From CAWCBG01 sp963793845 (GTDB lineage Bacteria > Acidobacteriota > Terriglobia > Terriglobales > Acidobacteriaceae), in assembly GCA_963793845.1 (NCBI GenBank), contig CAWCBG010000014.1, positions 682,001 through 746,000 on the forward strand: a DNA stretch of 64,000 nt, given 5' to 3'. The notes under the pieces were generated by a model. That model saw only the letters and a program-made list of their open reading frames with translations, ran no database searches and was not told the origin of the DNA. Made by a program: the position numbers and the translations under genes. Shown piece after piece: positions 1 through 10,030 of the stretch (positions are counted from its first letter, which is position 1; each line of letters opens with the position of its first letter).

Positions 1-1201
<1,201 letters not shown>

Positions 1202-1349
1202 ACAGGTACTTAAAGTTTAGCATGCTGGAGAAGCCGATCTGCGCCGCCGCTTTTCCTCGCCAGAGCCCATTTGCTTCATCTCGTTACCTTGCCAGCAAAG
1301 CATTTATATGCAGGCGCTTACAGGCTCAATCCAGCGATCTTAGACTGCT

Positions 1350-2102
1350 TTATTGCGGCACCCGAAAGTCGATGCCGCGGTCTTCGTTGGCCTTGGTAGT
1401 GGCGGGCAAATCCAGTTCCGCCAGAGGAATCTTGCGAGCCCGCTGTTCGTTGAAGACCCACAGCGTTTTGCCAGTGATGGCGTAGTTCTGGATCTCTTCC
1501 GTGTGCCTGTCGCGAAACACGAGCACCGTCTGGCCGCGGATGGTAACGTTCGAAGCAGACGGGCGCGCCGAGGACTGCGCCTCAAGCGTCGACTGCTGGT
1601 TGCGGAGGCTGGTGACCTGCTGCTGCAGTCGATCGATCTCCTCTTGCTGATCCGCGTAGACATCGGCGTCCGGCGGAGGAGATTCGCTGTAAACCGGATA
1701 CGCCGGCGTGGGCGGATAGGCACTGGAGTAGCTGCTGTCGTACGATCCCGAATCGTCATACCAGAAGCCCGGATAATATCCCGACCACGCGCCCAGCCAG
1801 ATGCTCGAAGGATAGCCCCAGTAATACGGATATCGACCGGGATAGGGGCGATAGCCATAGCCGGGCCTGTAGGGATAGTGGCCTCCGTGATTCCATCCGG
1901 GATAGTGGCCGGGCCCAACCGGAGCCGGATGCGATGCGAAGGAAGCGCCTCCGTAGGGCCGGCCGATGGGAGCTGCACCGGCGTGGCCGCCCGCGAATCC
2001 GCCATGGCCGCCAGACATGCCGCCGTGACCGCCGTGCTGCGCCCACAAGGGAGCGCCGGCCAGCAGAGCGCCTAAGGCCGCGATGATGAAACGGCGCCTC
2101 AT
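1350..2102 (-). CDS. Secreted Gly/His/Tyr-rich hypothetical protein
   Basis: A 250-residue frame starting with MRRRFIIAALGALLAGAPLWAQ, a clear signal peptide cleaved near residue 22. Residues about 23-120 are low complexity, rich in Gly, His, Tyr and Pro. A short coiled-coil follows (about 145-175, QQEEIDRLQQQVTSLRNQQ), then a small conserved-looking C-terminal domain (about 180-250) with GQTVLVFRDRHTEEIQNYAI and GKTLWVFNEQ. I do not recognise a named family. The architecture suggests an envelope or periplasmic protein. The start is fixed by the signal peptide. Confidence 0.75.
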   Translation of the reverse strand: MRRRFIIAALGALLAGAPLWAQHGGHGGMSGGHGGFAGGHAGAAPIGRPYGGASFASHPAPVGPGHYPGWNHGGHYPYRPGYGYRPYPGRYPYYWGYPSSIWLGAWSGYYPGFWYDDSGSYDSSYSSAYPPTPAYPVYSESPPPDADVYADQQEEIDRLQQQVTSLRNQQSTLEAQSSARPSASNVTIRGQTVLVFRDRHTEEIQNYAITGKTLWVFNEQRARKIPLAELDLPATTKANEDRGIDFRVPQ

Positions 2103-2478
2103 ATCTACATTATCCCTCCGCGGAAAGCAGGTGGAGCAACTTTATCTTGCGCTCGACGACTGCTTCCGATGATTTGACGCACAAGTACTCACGGTGTCCG
2201 CGCAGCATCCTGCATCAGCACCGCCATTCTGAGCGAGGATGCGCCGAACCAGCGCGCATTCGAGGCCGATGAACCTGCTTTTTCCTTACTCGCTCCTCTA
2301 TCGAAACTACCTGAGTTCCGACGATCCACTAGCCACTATCCACTGACCGCCGCTTACCCCTCCCCCTCCCTCGATTCTTTAGAATCAGCCACTTGGAAAA
2401 ATTTCCGCCGCAAAATCTTGAGCCCCAAGGACTTATACGTAAATTCTTCTACCGCAGACACTTACGCTCTTCCTTGCG
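2103..2478. other. Intergenic region with a short repeat
   Basis: I see no gene here. Around 2327-2347 there is a run of the 'ccactagccactatccac' type also found at 23.2-23.4 kb. At 2409-2436 lies AAAATCTTGAG followed by CCAAGGACTTA, the same pair of motifs as at 29220-29245, so this is a dispersed intergenic repeat. A plus-strand frame at 2393-2665 lies mostly antisense to the next gene and is taken as a shadow. Confidence 0.6.
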
Positions 2479-3417
2479 TCAGTTGCCGGTCTTTCCCGGC
2501 ATGACTCGGAGCCTTGCCGCCGGCTCGGCTGCGGCGTTTACCGGAGGCTTTCTGGCCGGGCTGGCGGCAGCGGAAGCCGGTTCTGACACCGTTCCGGCCG
2601 CCGCGGCCTTGGGCGTCGCGACCGGCGCCTCGGGGGCATCTTCCGGCCCCTGGAAGAACTGGTAGCGAGGGTCCTGCTCCCGCCGGGCGCGCTCGGCATC
2701 GCGCCGGGCCTGGTTGCGCCGCTCGGCCTCCATGATGTGGCGGGCGTGGTCCTTCTCGTACTGCGCCCGCGCCGACTTCTTGTATGCCTTGATATCCAGT
2801 TCGCGCCAGCGCCGGTCGTAAGCTTCCAGGTCGCCGGTGAGCCGGATCTCTTCCAGCTCGATGTCCTCGGGCTGGATCTCGTGCAGGTCGAAGGGCGGAC
2901 GGTTCTGCCAAGGCCGTGCTCGGTCCTCTTCCGCGACCGTTTCCGGGTCGGCATTCGGCGCGGTTTTCGGCTTGGGTGGCGGGAAGGCCATCTCGGGCGG
3001 GACCGAGAGGTCGAGTCCCAGTGGCAACTGGAATTGCGCTTCGAAGTCGGGATATTCCTCAGCCTGTCCTTCGCGCTGATCGTTGACGGCGAGGGTGGGC
3101 ACGGCGGTCACGCTGCGCAGGTTGGTGGCGGCCTGCTGCAATCCGTAGAGCATGAGGCCGGCAGTGCGCTGGTCGATGACTTCGCCGGCGAGCGCGTCGA
3201 GCACCTGCATCAGCGCCACCTGCACGGCGTTCATGTCTTCCAGCGGAGGCAGCACCAGGCGGTGCGGGCGATGGCGGGCGTTCTCCGAGGCCAGCTTCAT
3301 CTGGCGGCCCAGCGCGCGCAGATGGAAGTAACAGTATTCGCGCCCGCGCAACGCGGGACATTGACAGTAAGTGCCGTCCTCTTTGACGTGACGGCAGCGC
3401 TTGGCAGATTCAGGCAT
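2479..3417 (-). CDS. Conserved hypothetical protein with N-terminal Cys/His cluster
   Basis: 312 residues from ATG at 3417. The N-terminus has a compact metal-site-like cluster: KRCRHVKEDGTYCQCPALRG, then REYCYFH, giving C-x(10)-C-x-C-x(8)-C-x(2)-H. The middle (about 60-130) is predicted helical, with NAVQVALMQVLDALAGEVID. The C-terminal half is charged, rich in Arg, Glu, Pro and Ala, and ends in a low-complexity tail. From memory, proteins opening this way recur in Acidobacteria, but I know no assigned function. It might bind zinc. Confidence 0.7.
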   Translation of the reverse strand: MPESAKRCRHVKEDGTYCQCPALRGREYCYFHLRALGRQMKLASENARHRPHRLVLPPLEDMNAVQVALMQVLDALAGEVIDQRTAGLMLYGLQQAATNLRSVTAVPTLAVNDQREGQAEEYPDFEAQFQLPLGLDLSVPPEMAFPPPKPKTAPNADPETVAEEDRARPWQNRPPFDLHEIQPEDIELEEIRLTGDLEAYDRRWRELDIKAYKKSARAQYEKDHARHIMEAERRNQARRDAERARREQDPRYQFFQGPEDAPEAPVATPKAAAAGTVSEPASAAASPARKPPVNAAAEPAARLRVMPGKTGN

Positions 3418-3924
3418 GCGACCCTCCTTGGGCGCTGTTGGCTATCAGCTTTCAGCCAGAGGCTGTCAGCTGAGAGCTCTAAGCTCTAAGCAATGAACGA
3501 CTGGCGGCAGCTAAACGAGTGGCGGCTGCCGGGTTTCGAGGGTCGGATTTTGTACAGCGCGGTCTCGCAGCGGAGGCCGCCACTCCCACAGACAGACTTG
3601 TTAACAGGCTAGGCATAAAGCGGAAGAAGTGTCGGTGACCGCGGTCACGGTGCACCGGACAACGTCTGGGCGCGGGTGGGAGCAGGGGTTTGCGTGTCCT
3701 GGATAAAAAATGGGTGCCCCATTCTTTCGCCCTCTGTTGGCGAAAGGGTGGGAGCAAGGGGTCGCCTACCCAAGATTCCGCCTCCAGCGCAAGCACACGT
3801 TATCAGCAAATGAGAGCTATTCGCTATGCCCGACATGCAAACCTCACCGGCAGTTTAGTGGTCTTGACAACGACGCCTCTTGATACTAAATTCCACCGCA
3901 ACTAAAGCGTCGGGGAGAGTAACT
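3418..3924. repeat. Intergenic region made of short repeats
   Basis: No convincing gene. 3438-3490 holds repeats of the type 'ctatcagctttcagcc...agctctaagctctaag'. 3705-3765 holds a GGGTGCCCCATTC repeat with an inner inverted repeat (TTTCGCCCTC / GGCGAAAGGG), the family that surrounds the RAYT genes at 29.5-33.3 kb. 3560-3605 has 'cgcagcggaggccgccactccc'. These look like non-autonomous intergenic elements. Confidence 0.6.
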
Positions 3925-4978
3925 ATGGCCGGACCTGCTATTGGATACGCGTTAGGCAAACCACTGGAGATGGCCCTAGCCGCCAAGAGGAGTGCGGCCA
4001 AGAAGTATTTGACGCGTGACGTATCACCCACCATATTTGTGGCCTATGCGACATCGGTGGTCCCCAAGCATAACGTCGTGGGCGTCGGCGTCGGCAGGAG
4101 GATCGAGGGAGGCAAGATAACTCGGGATCTCGCAATCCGGTTTTATGTGGAGAAGAAGATAGCCGACCATGCCGTACCTCCGGAATACTCTCTTCCGTCG
4201 GAATGGAACGGCTTGCCCACAAATGTGATTGAAGCGGGAACCTTTTTCGCCCTACCTGTCAGCGTGGCATTGCCGCCTTGGCACCGACGCCGGGGCAAAA
4301 GAAGCTGAGGCCAGCGCGACCGGGTTGCTCGGTAGGGTTTCAATTCCCACCGCCGAAACATGGATATGTCATGGCGGGGACTTTCGGTGCGCTTGTCGCC
4401 AAAGATGGCAAACGTTTCATCCTCTCGAACAACCACGTTCTTGCCAATGAAAACGGTCTTCCAATAGGCTCCCCGATCTTCCAGCCCGGTTTGCTTGACG
4501 GCGGCAATCCCGCTTCCGACAAAATCGCCCAATTGTCCGATTTTGAACCGCTAAATCCGAAGGGCAACAACTCCATGGATTGCGCTATCGCTGTCCTTGA
4601 CGGCGATCATTGGCGAATGGAAGGCCACTGGCTCGGGTAAACAAGTTGAGATCGGGTGAGCCTCTGGTGGCGGCGGAAGAGATGCCCGTTATGAAGGTCG
4701 GGCGCACCACGGGTTATACGGAAGGCGAAATCTTCGATATCAGCGCTGACGTTACCGTGCAGTACGGCCTTGGCAACATCAGTTTTCAAGATCAGATTCT
4801 TCTTCGAGGAACCGGAGGAACAGCGCAATTTTCCGCTGCGGGCGATTCCGGGTCTTTGATTGTTCATCGCACAAAAAGAGTGCCGATTGGTTTATTGTTC
4901 GGCGGATCGAATGAGTATACGATCGCGAGCCCGATTGGAGATGTGCTGCAACGTTTTAAAGTGTCCATCGTTGCTTAA
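3925..4978 (+). CDS. Trypsin-like serine protease, broken by two frame changes
   Basis: Three consecutive frames read as one protein of about 350 residues. The first (from ATG 3925 to about 4270) has the N-terminal segment with HNVVGVGVGRR. The second (about 4275-4610) carries the catalytic His in SNNHVLANEN and the catalytic Asp in SMDCAIAVLDGD. The third (about 4610-4978) has KVGRTTGYTEGEI and the catalytic Ser in AAGDSGSLIV. The triad order is that of chymotrypsin-fold peptidases. Both breaks (near 4270-4280 and 4605-4615) have the same sign, as if one base were missing each time. The gene is therefore either decayed or mis-sequenced. There is no signal peptide. A small gene follows 90 bp downstream. 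Confidence 0.75.
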
Positions 4979-5064
4979 TGAGGCACGAATCCGATAAACC
5001 AAAACCCGAAATTTCGGGGTTTCGTGCACTGCTCTGGCATCCCAAATAGGAGTAAAGGTGTCCT

Positions 5065-5328
5065 ATGGGTGGTATCCTTGAGGAGGATGAGGGTAGTGTT
5101 ATGGTAGAAAACATTCGGGAATTGAAGAAACGCCTATCGTCTCGTTTGCTGCAGATTCCCGGTGTCAGTGGGGTTGGCGCAGCCGGTGGCAAGCTGACAA
5201 TCTATCTTGAGCAGGACCTGCCCGGGGTGAGACGCAAGGTGCTCGATCTTGTCGCGGACCAGGCTGATTGTAGCGACTTACAATTCGTTGTCACTGGCCT
5301 CTTCCGCGCCGCTGCTAGTAGTCACTGA
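5065..5328 (+). CDS. Small hypothetical protein beside the protease
   Basis: 87 residues from ATG 5065, preceded by AGGAG. A second candidate ATG at 5101 (75 residues) is also preceded by GAGGAGG, so the start is uncertain. The segment IPGVSGVGAAGGKLTIYLEQD resembles the 'VVGVGVG...' N-terminal segment of the protease upstream, with a beta-alpha-beta look. I suspect a stand-alone copy of that domain, possibly a regulator or inhibitor of the protease, but this is inference only. Confidence 0.55.
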   Translation: MGGILEEDEGSVMVENIRELKKRLSSRLLQIPGVSGVGAAGGKLTIYLEQDLPGVRRKVLDLVADQADCSDLQFVVTGLFRAAASSH

Positions 5329-5625
5329 TTGATGTAGCTCCGGTCCACATCCTCTTTTTTCTTGCAAAAGAATGAAACAATCAGTCGCGCTTGGGCTCGC
5401 GCCCTCGAAAAGATGTTCCGCCGGCTGAAGATCACCCCAATGAGCGCAAAAGTGGGCGCTCGTTGGGGACCCCGATCGCCGGCTCAGTATTTATATACGT
5501 GCCTACCCAGGGTTGCGCCTGCGGCGTAACTTGCTCTCAGCGGAGTCGAACGGGCCATGGGCTAGATTATCCCGCTCCTGTGGGGCTGGACCTTTGGCGA
5601 TGCGCCGTGTGACAGGCGAAATGCG
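5329..5625. other. Intergenic region, no gene seen
   Basis: Contains GGGCTCGCGCCC (about 5392-5405) and a copy of 'cctacccagggttgcgcctgcggc' (about 5503-5527), a repeat type also seen at about 9950 and 36630. No credible coding frame. Confidence 0.5.
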
Positions 5626-6195
5626 CTACGGAATTGTCTTGATGTCTTCGCTGAGCTGGGCGAAGCCGGCGGTGTTGTTGGGCACATTGTGGATGACGCC
5701 GGGATGCGCGTTGGAGGCCGACAACACGAACGCGGCGATACCCGTGATTCGCAACACATTGGCCACCGGAGTGGCCGTGCAGGGGTTGGGGTTGGGCGTA
5801 GCGCGGTATTCCAGCAGCGGCGCAATACCGTCGGTGAAGCGGATATCGTAGCTGGGCGCGGCCCAGTCCAGGTCGGCGTAGTTCATCGCTCCGAGGTATT
5901 GCATGCGCGCGCGAAAGTAGGAAGCCAGCAGGACCGGGTTGTGAAATCCGCTCACCGCATTGGACCAGCAGCTGAACTTGGAAACCATTCCCATCCAGTT
6001 CATGCCTCCCCCGGCTTGGGCGTGCAGGTGAGCCATCATGATGTTCATGGCGCTGAGCGGAGTGGCCGGGGTGAAGTGAGCGCCCAGCAGCGTCCCATTG
6101 TTGAGGCGGATGAACAGCGCCAGGCAAACCTTCAGGCTCTGCACGATAATGCAGGCGTTGTCCGATCCGACCATGTCTTCGTCAAGGGCAACCAT
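5626..6195 (-). CDS. Hypothetical protein, orphan
   Basis: 189 residues from ATG 6195, with GTGAGG upstream as ribosome site. There is no signal peptide. The first half (about 15-75) looks like a mixed alpha/beta fold with ALFIRLNNGTLLGAHFTP, followed by SAMNIMMAHL. The second half is rich in aromatic residues and Asn. The Gly-Ala-His after a strand superficially recalls CheD/CNF-type deamidases, but I cannot identify the Cys-His pair with confidence and do not claim it. Codon use and the lack of overlap with another good frame support a real gene. It stands alone. Confidence 0.55.
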   Translation of the reverse strand: MVALDEDMVGSDNACIIVQSLKVCLALFIRLNNGTLLGAHFTPATPLSAMNIMMAHLHAQAGGGMNWMGMVSKFSCWSNAVSGFHNPVLLASYFRARMQYLGAMNYADLDWAAPSYDIRFTDGIAPLLEYRATPNPNPCTATPVANVLRITGIAAFVLSASNAHPGVIHNVPNNTAGFAQLSEDIKTIP

Positions 6196-6744
6196 AGGGC
6201 CTCACCAGCGGGAGATAGATTTGTTCGCAGGTGCCGCATCTTATCGCGAGCTCCGGTTTGCGGCAATGAGAATTGCGGCGACCACGCGGCGCGAGAAAGG
6301 CGGGAACGGGCCAACCGTCGGCCGCAGCCGGCTCAGGAGCGTGCTGGATGGCAGCGGTCTTCGCTCCCGCTTCCGACCCTTCGGCATGAGTGGCGAAAGA
6401 TGCTGGTCGCCGTTGCCGCAAGTGTTGTGCTGCTGGGAATGCCTGCGTCGGACATCGCGTGGATGAGTATCGCAAGCCGCCCTCATCTCGGTGGAGAAAG
6501 ACCATGGCGATGGGTTGCCGCCTCTGACGCCGGGTATAAGTTCGCGAATGCGAGTTCCTTAACGACAGCCCAAATCCCTGATCCTCCTCATCGGAAGGGA
6601 AAAATCAACGAACAATTGTGCAGAAGCTTGCACCCACTTTCGTGCAATCCGTTACAAACCGTTTGCAAATGCGGTGCTTGAGGAGCAGGAGATTGGAAAC
6701 TGACGTGCATCCATCGTGCTGGAGTTACGTCTCCTGGAGGACAT
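6196..6744. promoter_or_regulatory. Upstream region of a PEP-CTERM gene with GTGCA palindrome
   Basis: No gene. At 6616-6631 there is the inverted repeat GTGCAGAAGCTTGCAC, and a further GTGCAA at about 6642. A similar GTGCAA/TTGCAC palindrome lies upstream of the PEP-CTERM gene at 13881-14537, and TTGCAC is part of the shared leaders at 39.9, 42.0 and 44.5 kb. This may be a common operator. The strong ribosome site CTGGAGGACAT sits just before ATG 6745. Confidence 0.35.
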
Positions 6745-7369
6745 ATGCGCAAATTGTTTGTCACTCTCGCAGCGCTGGCGCTTCTGGCACTGCCCATCTA
6801 TTCCCACGCGGGGACCGTAACCTTCGGGGCTCTGTGCAGCGGTAGCTGTAGCGGAGTACAGGTTCCGGACGGCTACGGTGGATTCACCTGGAACGGCGGC
6901 TTTTACGTGGAAGGCAATGACGCCTACGAATCCGGTTACGGAAACACCTACGGAGCTCCGTCGGGCGGCGGCGCCTACAACGGTTTTGGCGACTCACCCC
7001 TTACCATCAACAGCGCTACGCCATTTACCTTCGTTGGCGCCGACTTCACCACCTGGGCGGAAGGCGATGCCTTCGCGAGCTTCTCCTCGCAAACCGTCAA
7101 CATCCTCGGGTTCGATTCCAGCATGAATCTCGTTGGCGGCTGCTCCCAGACTCTCTCGGCCGCCAGCTACAACTTCTTGACCTGCAACCTCGCCAATGTG
7201 GAATCACTGGTGATCAGCAACGACTGCGGAAATTGCAGCGGACTTGTGGTATCTGTTTGACAACTTCACCTACAGCGGCGTCAGCACGACCCCGGAACCG
7301 GGAACCCTGCTGATGTTTGGCTCCGGGTTTTTGGCTGTGGTAGGCATGATTCGCCGCCGCTTCTCCTAG
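6745..7369 (+). CDS. PEP-CTERM sorted exported protein (one frame change near 7245)
   Basis: Starts MRKLFVTLAALALLALP, a signal peptide ending near AHAG. The frame reads through a Gly/Ser/Tyr-rich beta-type body to residue ~170, where it stops. In the next frame the protein continues as WYLFDNFTYSG and ends with TPEPGTLLMFGSG, a hydrophobic segment and RRRFS. This is the PEP-CTERM signal: PEP motif, transmembrane helix, Arg-rich tail. One extra T in CTTGTGG at about 7245 would explain the break. Such proteins are exported and processed by an exosortase, and none is encoded in this window. A terminator follows at 7494. Confidence 0.8.
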
Positions 7370-7493
7370 AATCCGTGTTTGTAGAACCCGGCCGCTGCCC
7401 CGCCCTTCTCGCCTCCTGCGCTGAGAAGGGTGGGGATGGTCTGGCCCACCCAGCAATGGCTCGGAGCTGAAGTCATCCTCCATTCCGCCAGAA

Positions 7494-7517
7494 AGCGCGC
7501 CCAGGGCGCGCTTTTTT
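7494..7517 (+). terminator. Intrinsic terminator after the PEP-CTERM gene
   Basis: AGCGCGCCC, one A, GGGCGCGCT, then a run of seven T. The strong stem followed directly by T on the plus strand fits rho-independent termination. Confidence 0.8.
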
Positions 7518-7585
7518 AATGAGGTTGGCGGAGCGGAACGGGCTATCCGTGCAAGAGCGAAGCCGAAGGGTGGTGAACGGGCCTT

Positions 7586-9809
7586 TTACTGAGCGCGCAA
7601 TACGCCGCCCAGCGATTGCAGCGCCTTCACCATCTGCGCCGACCACTGGGCCACCTCGTCGTCACGGAGCGTGCGCTCCTGCGACTGGAACTCGCCGTGG
7701 AGCAGTACGGAGTACTTTCCTGCTCCCACCTTGTCGCCGCGATAGATTTCTGCCGGGACAAACTCCCGCAGCTCCTGCAACTCGAGATCTTCGATCGCCG
7801 CCCGGATCTGCTCAAAGGTAACGAAATCGTCGAAGACGAAGGAGAAGTCGCGCTCGACGGTGGGGAACTTCGAAATCGGCTGATAGCGCGGTTCGCGCAG
7901 GTCATGCCGGTACAGGCGCTCCAGCAGAACCTCGGCGATGTAGACCTCCTGCCGGAACTTCCTGGCCGCCGCCAGATCGGGATGCAACTGGCCAAAGCGC
8001 GCAACGGTTTCGCCGTCCATCACCGCTCGCGCCGAACGGCCGGGGTGAAAGTATTCGGGCGTAAGCGCATCGAAGTACAGGGTGCGATGCTGGAACGCTG
8101 CCAGCAACTCCTCGATGTCGCCCTTGATGTGGAAGAACGAATAGGGCTGGCCGACGGCGTGCACGCTCTTGACGAAGGCATCGCCGGTCGCAGCGAAGGC
8201 CATACGCCGCCGCTCGTCGTGGCGATCGCCCAGGCGCTCGAACACTTCGCCGGCTTCAAACAGCCGCACCGTCTGGTTGCCGCGGTTCAGGTTATAGCCG
8301 ATCATGTTCAGCAAGCCGGGGAGCAGCGAAGTGCGCAGGTATCCTGCCTCTTCGCTTAGCGGATTGGCGATGCCCAGCGGCTCGCCGCCACCGAACGTCT
8401 TCGCCTCCTCGGCTGAAATGAAGGTGATGGAGATCGCCTCGTCATAGCCGAGAGCGAGCATGGTCTCGCGGAGGCGAGCGTCCTTCTGCTCGTTGGGAAG
8501 CGCGATAACCGCGCCGGCGAAAGCAGGCAGTGTGTTGGGGAAATCGTTGTAGCCGTGGATGCGCGCCAGCTCTTCGATGACGTCGATTTCGCGCTCGACA
8601 TCCAGACGCCAAGTGGGAACTTGCACGCTGACGGCGCTGTCGCCGCCAGCCGCGACTGTGAATCCCAATCTTCGCAGGATGCGCTCGGTCTCGTCTTCGC
8701 TGATCTCGATGCCGAGAATGCGGCGGACCTCGGAGCGGCGGAGACCGATCGTCGCTCCCTCAATGTTGCGCGCAATGGCATCGATGCGCTCGCCGTGCAG
8801 CTCGCCGCCCGCCGATGCCAGGATTAGCTCAGCCACGCGATCGCAGGCCAGCGGGGTGATGCCCCAGTCCGCGCCACGCTCAAAACGATGCGAGGCGTCG
8901 GTGTGCATGCCGTGGCGCTTGGCCATGCGGCGAATGGTTGCCGGCTCGAACCACGCCGACTCGATCAGCACGTTCTGCGTCTTCTCAGTGATCATGGAGT
9001 CGAAGCCGCCCATCACGCCCGCGAGTGCGACCGGTTTCTTAGCGTCGGCGATGACCAGATCGTCGGTCGAGAGTTTACGATCCACGCCATCCAGCGTATT
9101 CAGCATCTCGCCCTCGCGAGCCTTGCGCACGATGATGGTTCCGCCCTCCAGCAGGTCGAGGTCGAAGGCGTGCGTAGGGTGGCCCAGCTCGTTGAGCGCG
9201 TAGTTGGTCGCATCGGCGGCGTTATTGATGGCGCGCGAGCCTAGCAGCTCCAGTCGCTTTGCAATGTGCTCGGGTGACGGACCGATTTTTACGCCGCGAA
9301 GGATTCGGGCGGTATATCGAGCACAACCCTGCGCGTCTTCGATGACGATGGGGAAGGTAACCGTCACTTCGACCGGAGGCCGTTCTGCGGTCGTCCCTTC
9401 CGTCGTCCTTCCGAGCGAACTCCGAGCATCGCCAGGAGGAGTCGAGGAACCTGCTATTTCCGTTTCCACCGTCATTCCGACCGGAGGCCCGGTTTTGGCC
9501 TCTTCTACCGTCATTCCGACCGGAGGCCCGGTTTTGGCCGGAGCGGAGGAACCCGCTGTTTCCATCCGGAAGTTTTGGCTCAACCTGCTTCAGTTCGACG
9601 TTGTAGATGGCTGAGGCCTCGCGCGCTACGCCGTAGTGATTCATGGCGTCCACGCGATTGGTGGTCAGGTCCATCTCGTAAACGGTCGCGCCGTGCTCTT
9701 CGCCGACCGACTCGACAGCGATGCCTGCCGAGGTGAGGTCCTCGGCGAGTTGACGGTCGTCAGCCGCGAGGTCGACGAACTCACGCAGCCATGAAGGAAG
9801 AATTCTCAT
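7586..9809 (-). CDS. pheT: Phenylalanyl-tRNA synthetase beta subunit, with repeat insertion and one frame change
   Basis: The N-terminal domain MRILPSWLREFVDL starts at 9809. The second part contains the tRNA-binding EMAP/OB domain (EDAQGCARYTARILRGVKI), the B3/B5 region with NPLSEEAGYLRTSLLPGLL, and the C-terminal anticodon-binding domain (KFPTVERDFSFVFDD). The two parts are in different frames. The total span is 3n+1, consistent with one extra base near 9550-9580. Between them (about 9362-9562) sits a block of intergenic repeat that reads as a Ser/Thr/Pro/Gly-rich linker in the downstream frame. It forms the alpha2-beta2 enzyme with PheS, whose gene lies upstream. The gene is essential, so the frame change is probably a sequencing error. 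Confidence 0.9.
9362..9562. repeat. Intergenic-type repeat block inside pheT
   Basis: Two 39-bp tandem units (unit 1 begins 9468, unit 2 begins 9507), each with GTCATTCCGACCGGAGGCCC, flanked by AGTCGAGGAACCTGCT on one side and GGAGGAACCCGCT on the other. These modules match the intergenic repeats at 24666-24786 and 59980-60150 (GTCATTCCGA..., GTCGAGGAACCTGCTTT, GCGGGTTCCTCCACT). 39 bp is 13 codons, so the tandem duplication keeps frame (AKTGPPVGMTVEE repeated). The position is between the N-terminal segment and the EMAP domain of PheT, where a linker would be tolerated. Confidence 0.85.
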
Positions 9810-10030
9810 TAAACGTTTTCGGTAGAGCAGGCCTTCAGGCCTGCGTCAGCCGTCCTATTGAAAACTCGAGAGCTTTTGCCACGGTGCGGACTGAGTCCGC
9901 ACCAACATCTGCCGTCCCTACGGGACTCGGGCTCTTTCATCACGCCACCCAGCGCTGAAGCGCTGGGCTATGATCTTTCGTCCCGCAAGCGGGACTGATT
10001 CGGCACAGGGATTACAAATGCCGGCTTGGT
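9810..10030. repeat. Repeat cluster between pheT and pheS
   Basis: Contains GTAGAGCAGGCCTTCAGGCCTGCG (9833-9857 region), GTGCGGACTGAGTCCGCAC (9885-9904), GTCCCTACGGGACT, CCCAGCGCTGAAGCGCTGGG (9950-9969) and GTCCCGCAAGCGGGACT. Each is a short palindrome, and related copies lie at 25.2, 36.6 and 59.9 kb. They separate two genes that are normally adjacent in an operon. Confidence 0.7.

Noticed and set aside
2393..2665. Plus-strand frame starting MEKFPPQNLEPQG
   Set aside because: Its first part is a dispersed repeat and the rest is antisense to the 2479-3417 gene.
5689..6681. Long plus-strand frame of 330 residues
   Set aside because: It is antisense to the better frame at 5626-6195 and has a composition typical of a shadow frame (many His, Arg, Val in no pattern).
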